From contig NC_045140.1 in the NCBI RefSeq assembly GCF_008831285.2, positions 3,947,528 to 4,011,527 of the forward strand: a stretch of 64,000 bases of DNA. The letters run 5' to 3'. Positions 25,701 through 38,736 of this stretch are shown piece by piece. How positions within the stretch are numbered: position 1 is the stretch's first letter; each line of letters opens with the position of its first letter. Made by a program: the position numbers and the translations under genes. This DNA is from Nymphaea colorata (lineage: Eukaryota; Streptophyta; Magnoliopsida; Nymphaeales; Nymphaeaceae). The notes under the pieces were generated by a model. The model made no database searches. It was not told the origin of the DNA and saw nothing but the letters and a program-made list of their open reading frames with translations.

Positions 25701-28700
25701 ACATATTTTAATAAACTTGGTCATCTAGAACCCCTGTTGTCCACCTAAATGGAAAATAAGGAAACAAAAAAAAAGGAAAAGGTGATTGTGTCATTCCCTT
25801 GTCAAGATAAATATTCTCTAAGGAGTCTAAGCCATTTTTCTTGGTTGTGGCACACATTGACGCCTGTGGGATGAAACTAATAAAACATGATATCTTATGC
25901 ACAATACTTAGGCAGTGCATGGCTAGGATTTGTGGATTCAGGTATATACTGGCATTGGTTCATAGCTGGACAATTTTGAAAGTGACAAACCTATGGGGAA
26001 AAAAGCAATTTTGAAGTTCTAATATCAACTGGGGATGTTTCTCAAGGTTACCTGATTAATTAGGTCTTGGTGTTACTCTTTTATATTGCTTTATTCATCC
26101 TTCATTTTCTTTCTTGGGTAGTTGATGCAAGATGGAAGCATAATCAAATCATGTAATTGGATCTAGTTAGGTTTTTTTTGTACTTGTAAACAGATCCAGA
26201 TCCGCAATCCACCCTTTTCTCTATATAAAGGGATGTGGGTCATTTTGTAAGAGGGAGAGAAAATCAGTTGAAAGAAATGCAAGTTGTTTGTTAGTTTTCT
26301 TCTGTTCTTCTTGTTCATTCGATCTTTGCTTGAGTTTTTAGTTACTTTAAACATAGTTTTAGTTTAGTAGTGAATGCAGTTGGATTAAGATTTCTTTAAT
26401 CTTGATTCTTCTTGCATCAATTGGTATCAGAGCGAGGCTTTGCGAACATGGAAGACCAAGTTCAGCAAACCTTGCTGGCCTTAGCAAGGCAGTAATCTGA
26501 TTTATCTCATATTAGACAAGGAGTTGCCGCTTTTACGAGAAAAGTGGATGAATTGGAAGTTTCCTTCGATAGATTAATGGACGAATGCAGAGAAATGTTC
26601 TGTCTGGCTCTTCAAAACTTGCAAATTAACGCACAAAGCTATCGGGCGATTCCTACAAATGGTATTCCCAATCTCTGTGCATTGGGAGCTGAAGAATTGT
26701 CGCAAGGTTACCCTGCGAGAGACACCAGGGCTTTGTGGGGAATCTTGAATGCATCTTTTGAAGGAGTTCCTGCCGGAGGTCCATCGCCGGCAGGTGTAGC
26801 AAATCCCACTCCAGGGCTTCCTGCCAGAGCTGCCCTGTTTTCGTCCGGAGGTGGTGGAGAACCTGCCCATCGTCAGGCAGAGGTCACGGCCCGTGTTGGT
26901 CTGCTCACCGAAGAACAAATGAAGGCACCATGCCCGGGGAAGCTAGTGTCATCGGTTTCAGCTCCTCCTGGTGCACTAGGTGAGGTGGGGCAGACGTCGC
27001 CGGCTGGTGGTGGCGCAGGGAATTTCGCAAGTAGCTCCGCTCAACCAAAGGGGCAGAGTCTGGTGGCGCGTCTGCTCGTCCGCCCTCCGCCCGTCGTTTT
27101 ATCTTCTGCCGTAGGTCGTGGATCAAGGAAGAGTCGCCCCCCACCGTCGTTCGCCCACCATCATCACGGGTGGGAGGCGGTGGGCGCCCCTCCCAGAGGT
27201 GGAAGGGGGAAAATTCCAGCGGCACCTCGAGATGTTTGTGCCGGTTTCTTTTGGGACCGGTTCAAACCAAACCAGGTTTTGGACCCGGTTCGTGTTCTTA
27301 TCGCCCGATTCACGGGTATAAGAGTTCAGATTTGGATCCAAACCAGTTCTTTCGATCACTTGAGACTGGATTTGAATCAGGAATGCCCTTAGATCATATC
27401 CAAGCTTGTGTTTCTTCTCCAAAGCCACCACCTGAGCCGCCACCTTGATCATCTTCAGGAGAAGTGAGCGGACCACCAACTAGGGGAGCGGTTGGTCCTT
27501 TTGTTCCGCGGATCCAATTTTGGCAGGATGAAAGATTTAAACTCGTCGAGGGCCACTCTTCTCCAACTAGGGGAGTCTGATGCAAGATGGAAGCATAATC
27601 AAATCATGTAATTGGATCTAGTTAGGTTTTTTTTTGTACTTGTAAACAGATCCTGATCTGCAATCCACCCTTTTCTCTATATAAAGGGATATGGGTCATT
27701 TTGTAAGAGGGAGAGAAAATCAGTTGAAAGAAATTCAAGTTGTTTGTTAGTTTTCTTATGTTCTTCTTGTTCGTTTGATCTTTGCTTGAGTTTTTAGTTA
27801 CTTTAAACATAGTTTTAGTTTAGTAGTGATTGCAGTTGGGTTAAGATTTCTTTAATCTTGATTCTTCTTGCATCAGTAGTATTTTTCAGCTTAACATTTA
27901 CTGGACTGGAACTTCATAAATGTAAATGGCCTTGTTTGCCCTTGTATTAACAACTGCTATTTTCTGCACTAATATTTGTAGGACAAGATTTGAATATTGA
28001 GATAAGTTGAATGTGTCCCTTATGCTTGACCGGGTGTTTTTTTTTTCTCTTTTAACTAATTTACTATGGATGCAAAGGAATGAAACTTTGATATCCTATG
28101 AGATTCTTTTTCTCTCATTTTTTTTTATTATTCACAAGCTTGATAAATTATTATTCTTATTTTATTTCGTGCTTTCTTTTCTTTTGTGGGTTTTGAACTT
28201 TCTTTTCTTGTCAGAGGAGGTTAGTGGTTGATATTTAACTTGTGAACCAGATATATGAAATTGGTGGTGGATCGGGAACATGTGCGAAATGTATCATGGA
28301 TTACATGATGTTGAATGCGCCATCAAAAGTTTACAGAAATATGAAATATATGTAAGACTGTTTCTGAGAATTTCTCAACTTCAATTATGATGATGATTGA
28401 CATTTTCTCTTTTTAAGTAGGAAGGAGAAAAAACCATTTTCCTGAACCTGAAGATTTTAGTTTCCTGGCTCTATGTTGATTGAAGGTCAAATAGATAGTT
28501 GATGTGGTAACAGACTGAATGCATCTTTTCTCTAAGCATGCAAACAATTTGCTTACTCAGTTGTTTGATAGAATAAGATTATCATTTGAAACATAAGATT
28601 TGAAAGTAATTGGTGGTTTCAAACTTTAAATGGAAAAATGATAATTGGAGCATGTATTGTATGTTTTTTTTTTTTTACATTGTTTAGCAACTACTTTCAT

Positions 28701-31700
28701 ATCTTCTGCTATTTCTTTTGATCCATCGTCAAATGTTTAACCTGCAACTGTAGCTGTTACGTGTTTTCATCTCGTTTCCAACTAAAAGGAACATGAAAGC
28801 AAATTGTCAAACTTGCCTGCTGTATATCATCTTTGACCATTGATGAATGGCGTTTGGCCTTGTCACTGATGCCTTATAGTGAATATTTTTTGGTAAAGAG
28901 GAGAGGAATCAATGTGTGTAGATTATGCTGCCTGGATATGCAAGGAGTTTTTATGAGTTTGGGAAATCAACTTATGGTTAATGATTGTTTTTGTCACATC
29001 AGAGTATCTGATAAATAGATTCGAGAAGTACCAGACTGATGCGATTCAACCATTGTCTCATAAAACTAGTATTATTTGAGAAAAACGTGTATAATACTCG
29101 AGAAATAAGTCAGCTGTATAAAACGGCAATTAGACGCGTCCTTTTTAAACAAACGCCAGAAAATAAAAACCGTAAAAAAACGCATATTATACATATTTTA
29201 GGATTTATTAAATGTTTTAAATTTTTTAAAAATTTGCCAAGATTTTCTCAAGATATTCTTGAAATATACAACTTTGCCATATTATACCCAAGAAATTCCT
29301 CGCTGTATAATACCCGTACACGATATATATGACAATGGATTCAACTATCTTGATCTAATAAGGAAATGAATCAGGTACATAAGAAACTATCAATGGATGA
29401 CCTGTTGGTGAGTTAAAATCTAATTAACTGTTGTAGTTTTTAGTTAGTAAGAACAAAGATTTTATCAAGTTTACATGCCTGTTTCTGGAAACTGTCGTGA
29501 TTGTTTATGTTATGTTGCATATCTGACTATTGGTCTGACTAATACACATTCTGTTACACAGGTTACAACATTGTTAGTAACCACTCCATATATGTTGTTA
29601 TGCAAGCATTGCAACGAGGTCACATATTTTCCGTACTTTACAGAAGGCCAAGCAGAAGGTTTTTTTACACAATATGTCAAGAACGAATTTCAAATGTTGA
29701 CTACCTTCTGAAAGGAAAAGTAGAAAATGCTTACATAACAATGTTCATACTCTTAATTTTGTAATGCCAAATAGATTCACAAATGAAAGCAGGCAAGGAA
29801 AATAGTGGAAAATACCATATTCTTTTCTATCAATAGTCAATCTAGATGATGGAGCAGAAGTTTACTAGAGTTCTGAAAGTTGCATTTGCATCACAGGATG
29901 GAACACCATACTAATGAGGTCTTTAAAAAAAATATACTACAAAGGAAAACCAAAATGCTGCAATGGTACATATGGTTATGTGATATTTTCAGGATATCCA
30001 GTTTTGTGATTCTTAAGTTCTGTTGTGTCTTCTGTCTTTTGCTAGTATTATCTATATCTACAAATGTTAATTTCTGTCATTACAAGTTGTAAATTCACGT
30101 CAAGTATACAAATGTGAAGTTTGTTAAATCTCAAAACACATGCAGTAAAAAAATCAAATTTCTTCAGTAGTCGTTCTCCATTTGTTTTTTGTGTTTTCTT
30201 CTCTAAGTTGGATACTATTTTCTCATCATTTTTCATTTGGATAAAATCAAATTCAATAATCTTCATTGGAGTCCTCTGATATGGAGATCAAGATAGGTAG
30301 TGTCACAGCAAGCTTTTGTTCATTTGGACGAATGAAAAGACCATCAAACCAATCGCAAAGTGAAGCATTAGCGCTTTTTAGTCAATCATGCATGCATTGG
30401 CTTTTCACTATCACACTCACCTTGCATATAAGATCAAAGCACTTACTTTTAATTGCATCAGGGCTATGCGAGTTGGAAATTGCATTGCTTCTTAATCCTG
30501 AACTTATTCAATTTTTGTATTGCATGAACAAATTTCTCTTGTTAATGAAGTGAACTTTTTATGCATTTACATAGGAAGTTGTGATTTTGAAAGCTAATTC
30601 ATGCTATACGACATTTCTGTATGGAGAATAACTTATAGTTGATAAGCTCTTCCTTTTTTATGGGTTTAGTTCTTGAGACATTGTATCGTTGGAGATAGTC
30701 ACAATATAATTGATGTGGAGTAAGAATTCTCACCCAATCATGTAACCAGCACTGTTGATATGGTAGTCTTAGGCTTCAGACTCTCAGAGTTTAACACAGT
30801 AAAGCATATGGGCACAAGTTATACTTTAAGAAATAGAAAAATGTGGGATGGAAATTGGCTACCTTGAACTATTGAAATTAGGTACTTATGTTTAACAATG
30901 GCTCTATTTGATAGCCTGGGGTCAGAGGATGATTCTTCTCCATCAGGATGCTATATAATGAAAACTGTTGTCAAGCATTAGCACGATATGTTTTTTGACG
31001 CTAGTATTATAAGGACTCATACATACCACTTGTTTTTCCATGTTTATGTTTGTAAATTCACAAACATTTCGTCAGTGGTCTCTTTATTATGCAATGTGAG
31101 CAGCCAGCATCATCATGCACTTTCTATGTTTCTGTAGATTAGTTGTTCAAAAGTTATACCTAGCATGCATATGTCCAATAGCCTCTGTGTGTGAGTGTGT
31201 GTGTGTAGATTTACTATTTAAAATATATCAAAGCCATTAACAAAGATTTTATAATGCACTCCCACTGAATTAGATGTAACAGCCTGTTGGACTATCCATT
31301 GCATGTGCATACGCATACTAAGAAAAATTAATGGGAAGTTCATCACCATCTAATTGTAGTTTTGCTTGATTAGGCATCATGATTCTATTCTGCAGGTTGT
31401 CTGCTATTCAGCATCTTACATGGTTTGGTTGGTTCCTTCATCGGACTTGATAACCAAATCTCAAGCGCTCTGACTTGCTTCACCTATTATTTCTTGGTTA
31501 CGTTTGCCACTTCAGAAAAAAGTTGTGCAGTTATGCTCTTAGTTTTCCCTAAATGCACGTAGTAGCATGTATGGATTCTTAAAAATACTGAGTATGTTAT
31601 TTATTTATTTCTTTTTCTTAGCAAAAAATGTCTTCCAGAGGACCACAAGTCATTTTTTAAAATAAGATTTTTTTTTTTTATTGGCGGCAACATCTGAAAC

Positions 31701-34700
31701 TTGCAGATCTGTGGAAATTAGTCCAGCACTTGCAGAGAAGCAGATGGAAACTATTGGTGAAGTGAGGAGTCATTTGTCACATTTTCAAGTTGAATGCCGT
31801 GATGCTGCTGATAGAAATGGCTGGGGTATGCTTTGATGTGGCATTTACCAGATTATTTGCAGCGTTTATGTATATAACAGTGTTGTGTATGAGCAAAAAC
31901 GGTTGGTGCATCTTCTTTCCTAACAGCTCCGCAGCCCTCAAATTTGTTTAGAAAACCTTGTTTCCTATTGCTCTTGCATTGGCAATCGTTGGAGTTGATA
32001 GATCCTATAATAGATCACTAATGCTGGTAATGACGCTATCCCTGGGGAGGTGTTGAATATGACAAGAGTAGGAAGATTTTATTGGAGACACACATGTGCT
32101 GATAAATTGAGCTGAGGCATATGAAAACATGATTATTTCTGGCTAAAAGTTTCAACAGTCTCATTACCCCCTGATGGTAGTTCCAAGTTTAGGAATGCAT
32201 GTGCTTTTGACCGTGAGTCATCTTCTTTCTCTGTAGTTCTATCTTCCAATGTCAAAGTTATGTTTTCTACCTAGTCGTTTGAAGAGTTATAATTTTGTTA
32301 TGAAACGTCAGATGGAGATAGAAGGTTTAATCCTGTCTTGATGCATATTCTTAGCAACCCTTTTTCCTTTATTGATTTTCAGATGATGTCTTTTTGTGTT
32401 TCTCATCAGACGTAGTCCATGTTTACAATATTGCCTTTGTGGTGATGTAAACTTGTTTATTGAATGAAGCATGATTTTAAGAGTTTCAACAGTCTCAGTT
32501 GCCCTTGTTGGCAGTTCAAACTTTGGGAAAACATGTGATAGCTGCCGGGCTACAAGGTACCTGTGATTCCTTAATCACACTCATGCACCCTTTAACCACT
32601 AACAAAATTAGGGTTAACCTCAAACATTCCTGATTTCATTCATGATTTTCTCTCGGGTCACCCAGCCTGCTACATAGGTGTGAGTAAAATCAGTCGGGTT
32701 CAATACAGTTAGAACTTCTGTGGACCATATCCAGTGTCTACTAATTATTTTATTCTCTTGCCCTAATGTATGGGCTTATTTACAGCTTTTACCCGTGGAA
32801 GCTATCAGCATGTTTCTTTGATTGTAAGTCCTATTCTTTCCATCATTGCATCTTCTAGTGCCAAAGTTATGTTGTCTACTTGCTTGTTTGAACAGCGATT
32901 TTTTTTTTAAAGGTCTACAGAAACAAGGTCTAATCCTGGTTTGATGCATAATTCTTATTTACCTTTTTCTTTATTGATTTTTTTGATGATGTATTTTTCT
33001 CTTCTGAACCAGATATAGTTCACCTTTACAGTATTGCCTGTGTGCTGAGTTCAAACTTGTTTATAAATGAAACATGATTACCTCAACTTAAAAGTTTCAC
33101 TTGTCTCAGTTCCCACTGATGGTAGTTCCAAGTCTGGGAAAGCATGAATGTTTGGCCGTCAATCATCTTCTTTCCCTGTCATTACATCTTCTAATACCAA
33201 TTTTATGTTTTTTACTTGCTTGTTCGAGGCTTGAACAGTTATGATATCTTTAAGATTTCAAACATCAAATGCATATACAAAGTTTAATGCATAGTTCCTT
33301 GCAACTTTTTTTTAATTTATTTTCTCATGATGTCTTTTCATCTCTCACCAGATGTAGTCCACATGTACAGTATCACCTATGTGCTGAATTTAAACTTGTT
33401 TATCCACTGCAGGAGTAGGGGACCCTCAACCTTGTTGGGTTATAATGCTTGAGGTATCTCTAATGATTGTCCCTGCAACTGATTTGACCTGGATTTGTAT
33501 CAATACTTAGTTCAGTTAGTTGGCTTCTTTATGGTCTTCTGTGAGGAAACATTTAACAAAATCATCTAGCTGCATTAATTTAACTATGCTGTACGAAACC
33601 GATGTTTCTCATTCATACACAATAATGAATAGGATCTAACTTGTAGTCTATGTTGCCCTGCCTGCTATGTATTTTGTATATAAATAATTGGTGAGTTGAT
33701 GTACGATTCATTTGCAATGCTATTCTCTTTCTGTTTCTCATTATGTGCAAGCTGTGGTCTAAAGGAAGTATCATTTATTTTGTTGTTCTTATCAGTGATA
33801 ACTGTTCTTTTGGCCTTTTCTGTTTCTTTTTGCAGTAAAGAAATTGTTCTAGTGTTATGAATTCTTGCCATCTTTTTTATGAATTCTTGCTGTGTCTTTT
33901 GTAGTTTTAATATGGAATCCCTGATTAATGGGGCTTGTACAACAGCAAGACATGAATGAAGATAGAGATGATGGTGACTCTTCTCCTGAAACATCTCTAT
34001 TCTTCCTTGTTTCTTCCTCATCTATTGACATGTAAATTATATACATCATAGTGAGAATTCTCCCGAGGCTCAAACTGAATCAGATCATGTAGATAGTCTT
34101 TTTTTTTTTCATTTCCTTTCTTTTTTTCCGTCTCTCTTCCTCTTATTTCATTTTCTTCTTCCTCTTGGCTCATCCTGTTCTTGTCATTCCTTCTCTTTTG
34201 ATCCTTTGGTTGTCATATTATTTTTGTGTCTGGAAAATTTGGCAGTGGACAAAAGGTTTCTGATAGTTACAGATCCACTCATTTGTTGCGTTCCCCTGAT
34301 TTTTTCTTTTTCTTACCTTCCTTTATCAGTTTTCCTTTATTTGCTTTCTTAAATTCCATTTTCCTTGCCCTCTTTATCAGTTATTCCTTATTTGATGTCT
34401 TTCTTACATTTGTTTCCTTCACATTTGTTTTGTCTGCTTAGTTATTTATGCACAGAACATACAGCATACTTTTGATTATAAGAGCCATTAAATGTGTGCC
34501 TTATCTAGTATATCATCTCCTGTATGTTGGGTTATGTTAATTTCATTTGCTGGAGGCCTATGTTGCTTGGAAACTCTCAAAACTATGAAATATCCGTGTT
34601 AAACATTTTTGGATGCTGACAAGTGACAATGACACGCCTGGGATAACACATCCTCAATGCTGCAATGCTCTTGCCTCTCACACCACATAGCCCGACGCAT

Positions 34701-37216
34701 TGCATCGGGCAGTGTGTTTAATCACATCTGCACAATGCAATCCATCACGTGGCCTTGATTGGATGAAGCTCAAGATGGCCGGACGATTTCAGCTCCTATA
34801 AATATATAGCCATTCCTATGACCCTAAACCATCACTAATGCTCATGTGACAACCGTTTTTTAGTGATGAATTTTTAATTTTTAACCATTCGACAACATTT
34901 GACACCCGACAACATAGAATTTCTCATATATATATATGTGTGTGTGTGTGTGTGTAGGTTTCTGAAGTTCTTGGAGTTTCTATAAATTAAAGACAAAGAA
35001 ACATAGGGTCCTTGTAGATTTTGGAGCTATGATACGCAAACTTGTCTACAGGGGTGCTGCACCCATGTCAACATACCCAGACACGGGTGTGGCTATGAAA
35101 ATGACCTGAAAACAGCTCTAACCATGTTAGGTGCAGTCAATGCACCCAGGGTGATGTTCGTCCATTTTTGCACTCGGCCAAAAAATGATCTAGCCCAAAT
35201 CTGTCCCAAATATGGGACTTTTTTTTGTTAATGTTGTATAAGGGCAGCAAGGTGGGAACTGGGAAAGGGTCAACTATATCGACCCTTCTCCTTCCCAAGC
35301 CCTTCCTTAGACTCATCCCAGTGACATTAGAAAGCAACCATGGAATCCAGTTGCCAACGAGAGTTTTCTGGCAAGAGTCTTCCGGCAACACGGTCAGTCT
35401 TATTTTTCATTGTTAGTCTTGCTTTTTCTCTCGTTTTATCCAAGTTTTTTCTTTTCCCTCTCTTTCTACTCCTCTCTTTGCCTTCTATTTTATCCACATT
35501 TTTCTTTTTTTTTTCTCTCTCTCTCTCTACCTCTCTCTTTGCCTTGCGCCTATGTGTGCATATGTGCCTCTGTTGTTTTACTTTCTTTTTTTGGAAATGA
35601 CCATTTGTACGATTCTGCCCTTGTTGTTACTTGTCTGTGCCATATTTATTCTTGTTTATTTATTATTTTTCCCTTTTTTGTTGTTTTATCATATGAATGT
35701 TATAATCTTATTGTGAAGTCTGTAGACTGTTCACCTTTCGTTTGATCAGATTTTGTAGAATGAAATACAGACTAGGGTTTCAGATTTTTAAGTCTGTACA
35801 TCTCTAAGCAAATTTATGAAATGCAGTGTTTTTTCTTTGCTTGTTCTTAAGCTGTCTACAGAGGCTATTAGCTGACATTTAGAGACATTTTTGGATTAAA
35901 CCAATATTGTTGGAACATTTTTTTCAGGTGCTTGACAATCTTCCACATGATCTTATATATTCTAAGGACCAAGCTTCTTCATGGTTGGAAGTCTGGCTTG
36001 AAAAGCAGGCAGACAGGTTTTTTTCTCCAAAATGCACCAAATCCCTTGTCTGTGCTATATTTCCACAAAATTGCAGCCCTTAAACCTAATCCAAGTACCT
36101 GGCGATGCTTGCTTTTTCTTGGATGTTTGTTACACTCCTGTTGATCTTGTTTCAAAGTCTTAACTATTTAAATGAAACTTTGACAAATTTTGAGGTGTGT
36201 GAATGTCTTTTAGTAGTTACTTGTTTATAAAGATTCTTTGTTAACTCAATTTTGCTCATTACAAGTTTTTTTTTTTTCCTTTTTTGACCATCAAATGCTA
36301 GATTATCTCTCTTGGAGCAATTTAAGCCATTGCAAGATCCATTGATCATGCGTTGCATTGACATTGTGAACATGAACAAAAAACCAAGTTATTTAGGAGC
36401 TAGATTCAACTCGGCAGCTGCAAGCATTTTCTCAAAGATGTTCCCGAAGCCTCAAAAAGCTTGGATGCCAACTGGCTGTTTGGTATTCTGAAATGAGCTT
36501 GTAAAATCTTGTATTTTGTGTTTTCTTGTTTTCTTCTTGATCTTTTGTCAATAATTAATGTACATGAATTTTAAATTGTCAATTCAGAAACTCTTTGATT
36601 CCTTACATTGGGCATTGCCAAAGATGTCGCTGATTGCTTCTGACTTCAGCTACCTTCCAGATGTGAAAATATCTGGTGAGAGGGCTCCTTTGGTGTCAGT
36701 GAAGGTAGTAAACTGAATTTTCCTTGAAAGCAAATGGTTCGAGTCCTATGGAATTTGTTTTTGATTCCTTCATCTTGCATCATTTTTAATTGTCATCTAG
36801 TAATTTGAGCCACCATCTGGAAATTGGAGCTCTTTGGTTGACTTTTCAGCTGCAATTTTTTGCATTTTGTGTTCTTGTTGCTGGTCTCATCTGAACCTGA
36901 GTGAACATATTTAGCTCAAATATTTTTATTGACATGCATGTGAATTTGCTACTTCCCCTATCTCTCGGCTTAACATGCATGCATGCCTGCATATGAGTAA
37001 TCACATAGAAGTAGTTCAAAGTCAAGGACAAGGTAATAGGAAGAAAGAGACTTGTGTTTAGAAGAGAGATTGAATCCCTGCAAGCTACTTAGTATGTACA
37101 ATGAGAAGGAAATATGCACCACATAAAGGAAAAAAGATGAATTTGGCTTTAAAGCCAGAAATGAATGAATTATGATTTGAAAAAGACATCAGATATCATT
37201 GTGAATGATGTAGACC

Positions 37217-37280
<64 letters not shown>

Positions 37281-38681
37281 GATTATTGGATTTGTCTGGC
37301 CTCTCACAGCATGCACCCCTTATGCGTGCATGCCTGAAAGGAGGCTGCCAAATGAAAAACATTGGGCAGGCTTGATGGGAGGGGATCCCTCCTGGCCAGA
37401 GGGATCCACCTTCTCTCTCTCTCTATGAGTCTATATATATATGTGTGTTTGTGTGTGTGTCTGTATGTATGTATAATATATGTATGCCTTGCATGCATAT
37501 ATGTATGTATATGTTGGACAAATATGCCAACTTATGCTGCCAATGCAAAAGGTACATGACATAAACAAAAGGCATTTTATTTTCAATGTTTCATTATGTA
37601 TATTTATATAATGAACAAATGCAGTAGCATTGCATATTAAGGTGATGTATTTAGAAACAATTTAGTATAGCTACTATTCTTTAGTATCTGAAATGAGTTC
37701 AAATTTTGGCATAGTTGTTATACTTATGATAGTGCGTGATTATCTGCAGTAGGAAGCACATATTTTCTTCTTTATTTTTTGTATGATGGGACTTTCCTGC
37801 CTTTGAAAATTCAGCAATACCTTTGATCCTTTTTGGTTTTCATTATTTCACCAATCCACTTATTCAGGATTTTCAGGAGTTTTTCTTGAGTTATTCCTTT
37901 GCATGTTTTATATTCAAGTGTACATTCACCTTATATGTCTGCATTCTTGTATACTATGCATGATCTGTATAAATGTAACATGTCCATGCTTTTGGATCAT
38001 GTGAGGATAAGTCGCTACAGTGTGATAGTATTATCTAGGTTACATTGCAGATAGCCTAGCAGAAAATTTGAATGCAGATACATCGGATCAAGATACATTT
38101 TGATGCTGGCTGGTTTATGCTTGCCATTTATATTTATATTGCGTTTGTCATTCTTGCAGAGAGATGGTCACACGACAGATTGTAGCAGCTATTTAGATGC
38201 AATGGTTTGTGTTTTCCTCTAGTTACTACTCATCCCTTATCATAGTGATGCTTGTTTCTCAAGTGTATGTTTGATCTTCTTTGAAGGCAATAACAGGTGA
38301 AAATAACATGCGAGTGATGTGACATAAATTCTGAATGTTGAACAACACTTTGGTCAATGTGATTGTCTTTTTCCTCTCTTTGTCTCTGACTCTCTCTCTT
38401 GTTCCCACCTCCCTCTCCATTTTTTCCCTTTTTCCCTCATTTTCTCCACTCCAGTCATGAATGTCACCTCCCCTCTCCAGTCCCATGCAACACTATAATC
38501 AGAGCTAAAACAGCATAGAATAATCAAGAAAAAAGTCACTTGAAAGTGCTTACACCGTCCACCAAGATTCCACACACAGGAACCTCTCGAATCTGATCGG
38601 AAACTGAATCTGTTACTGAAGGTAAACACCTTACAAAGAAGGCACAAGTGTCATACATAAAAGAGGGGCCCTTATCCCATA

Positions 38682-38736
<55 letters not shown>

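Noticed and set aside
26574-27479. Minus-strand frames of 106-118 codons inside the short LTR element
   Set aside because: Shadows of the GC-rich plus-strand frame; they lack homology and oppose the element.
29030-29340. 'gtataatac' motifs near both ends suggesting a transposon
   Set aside because: The motifs do not form a consistent inverted or direct terminal pair and no target duplication could be found.
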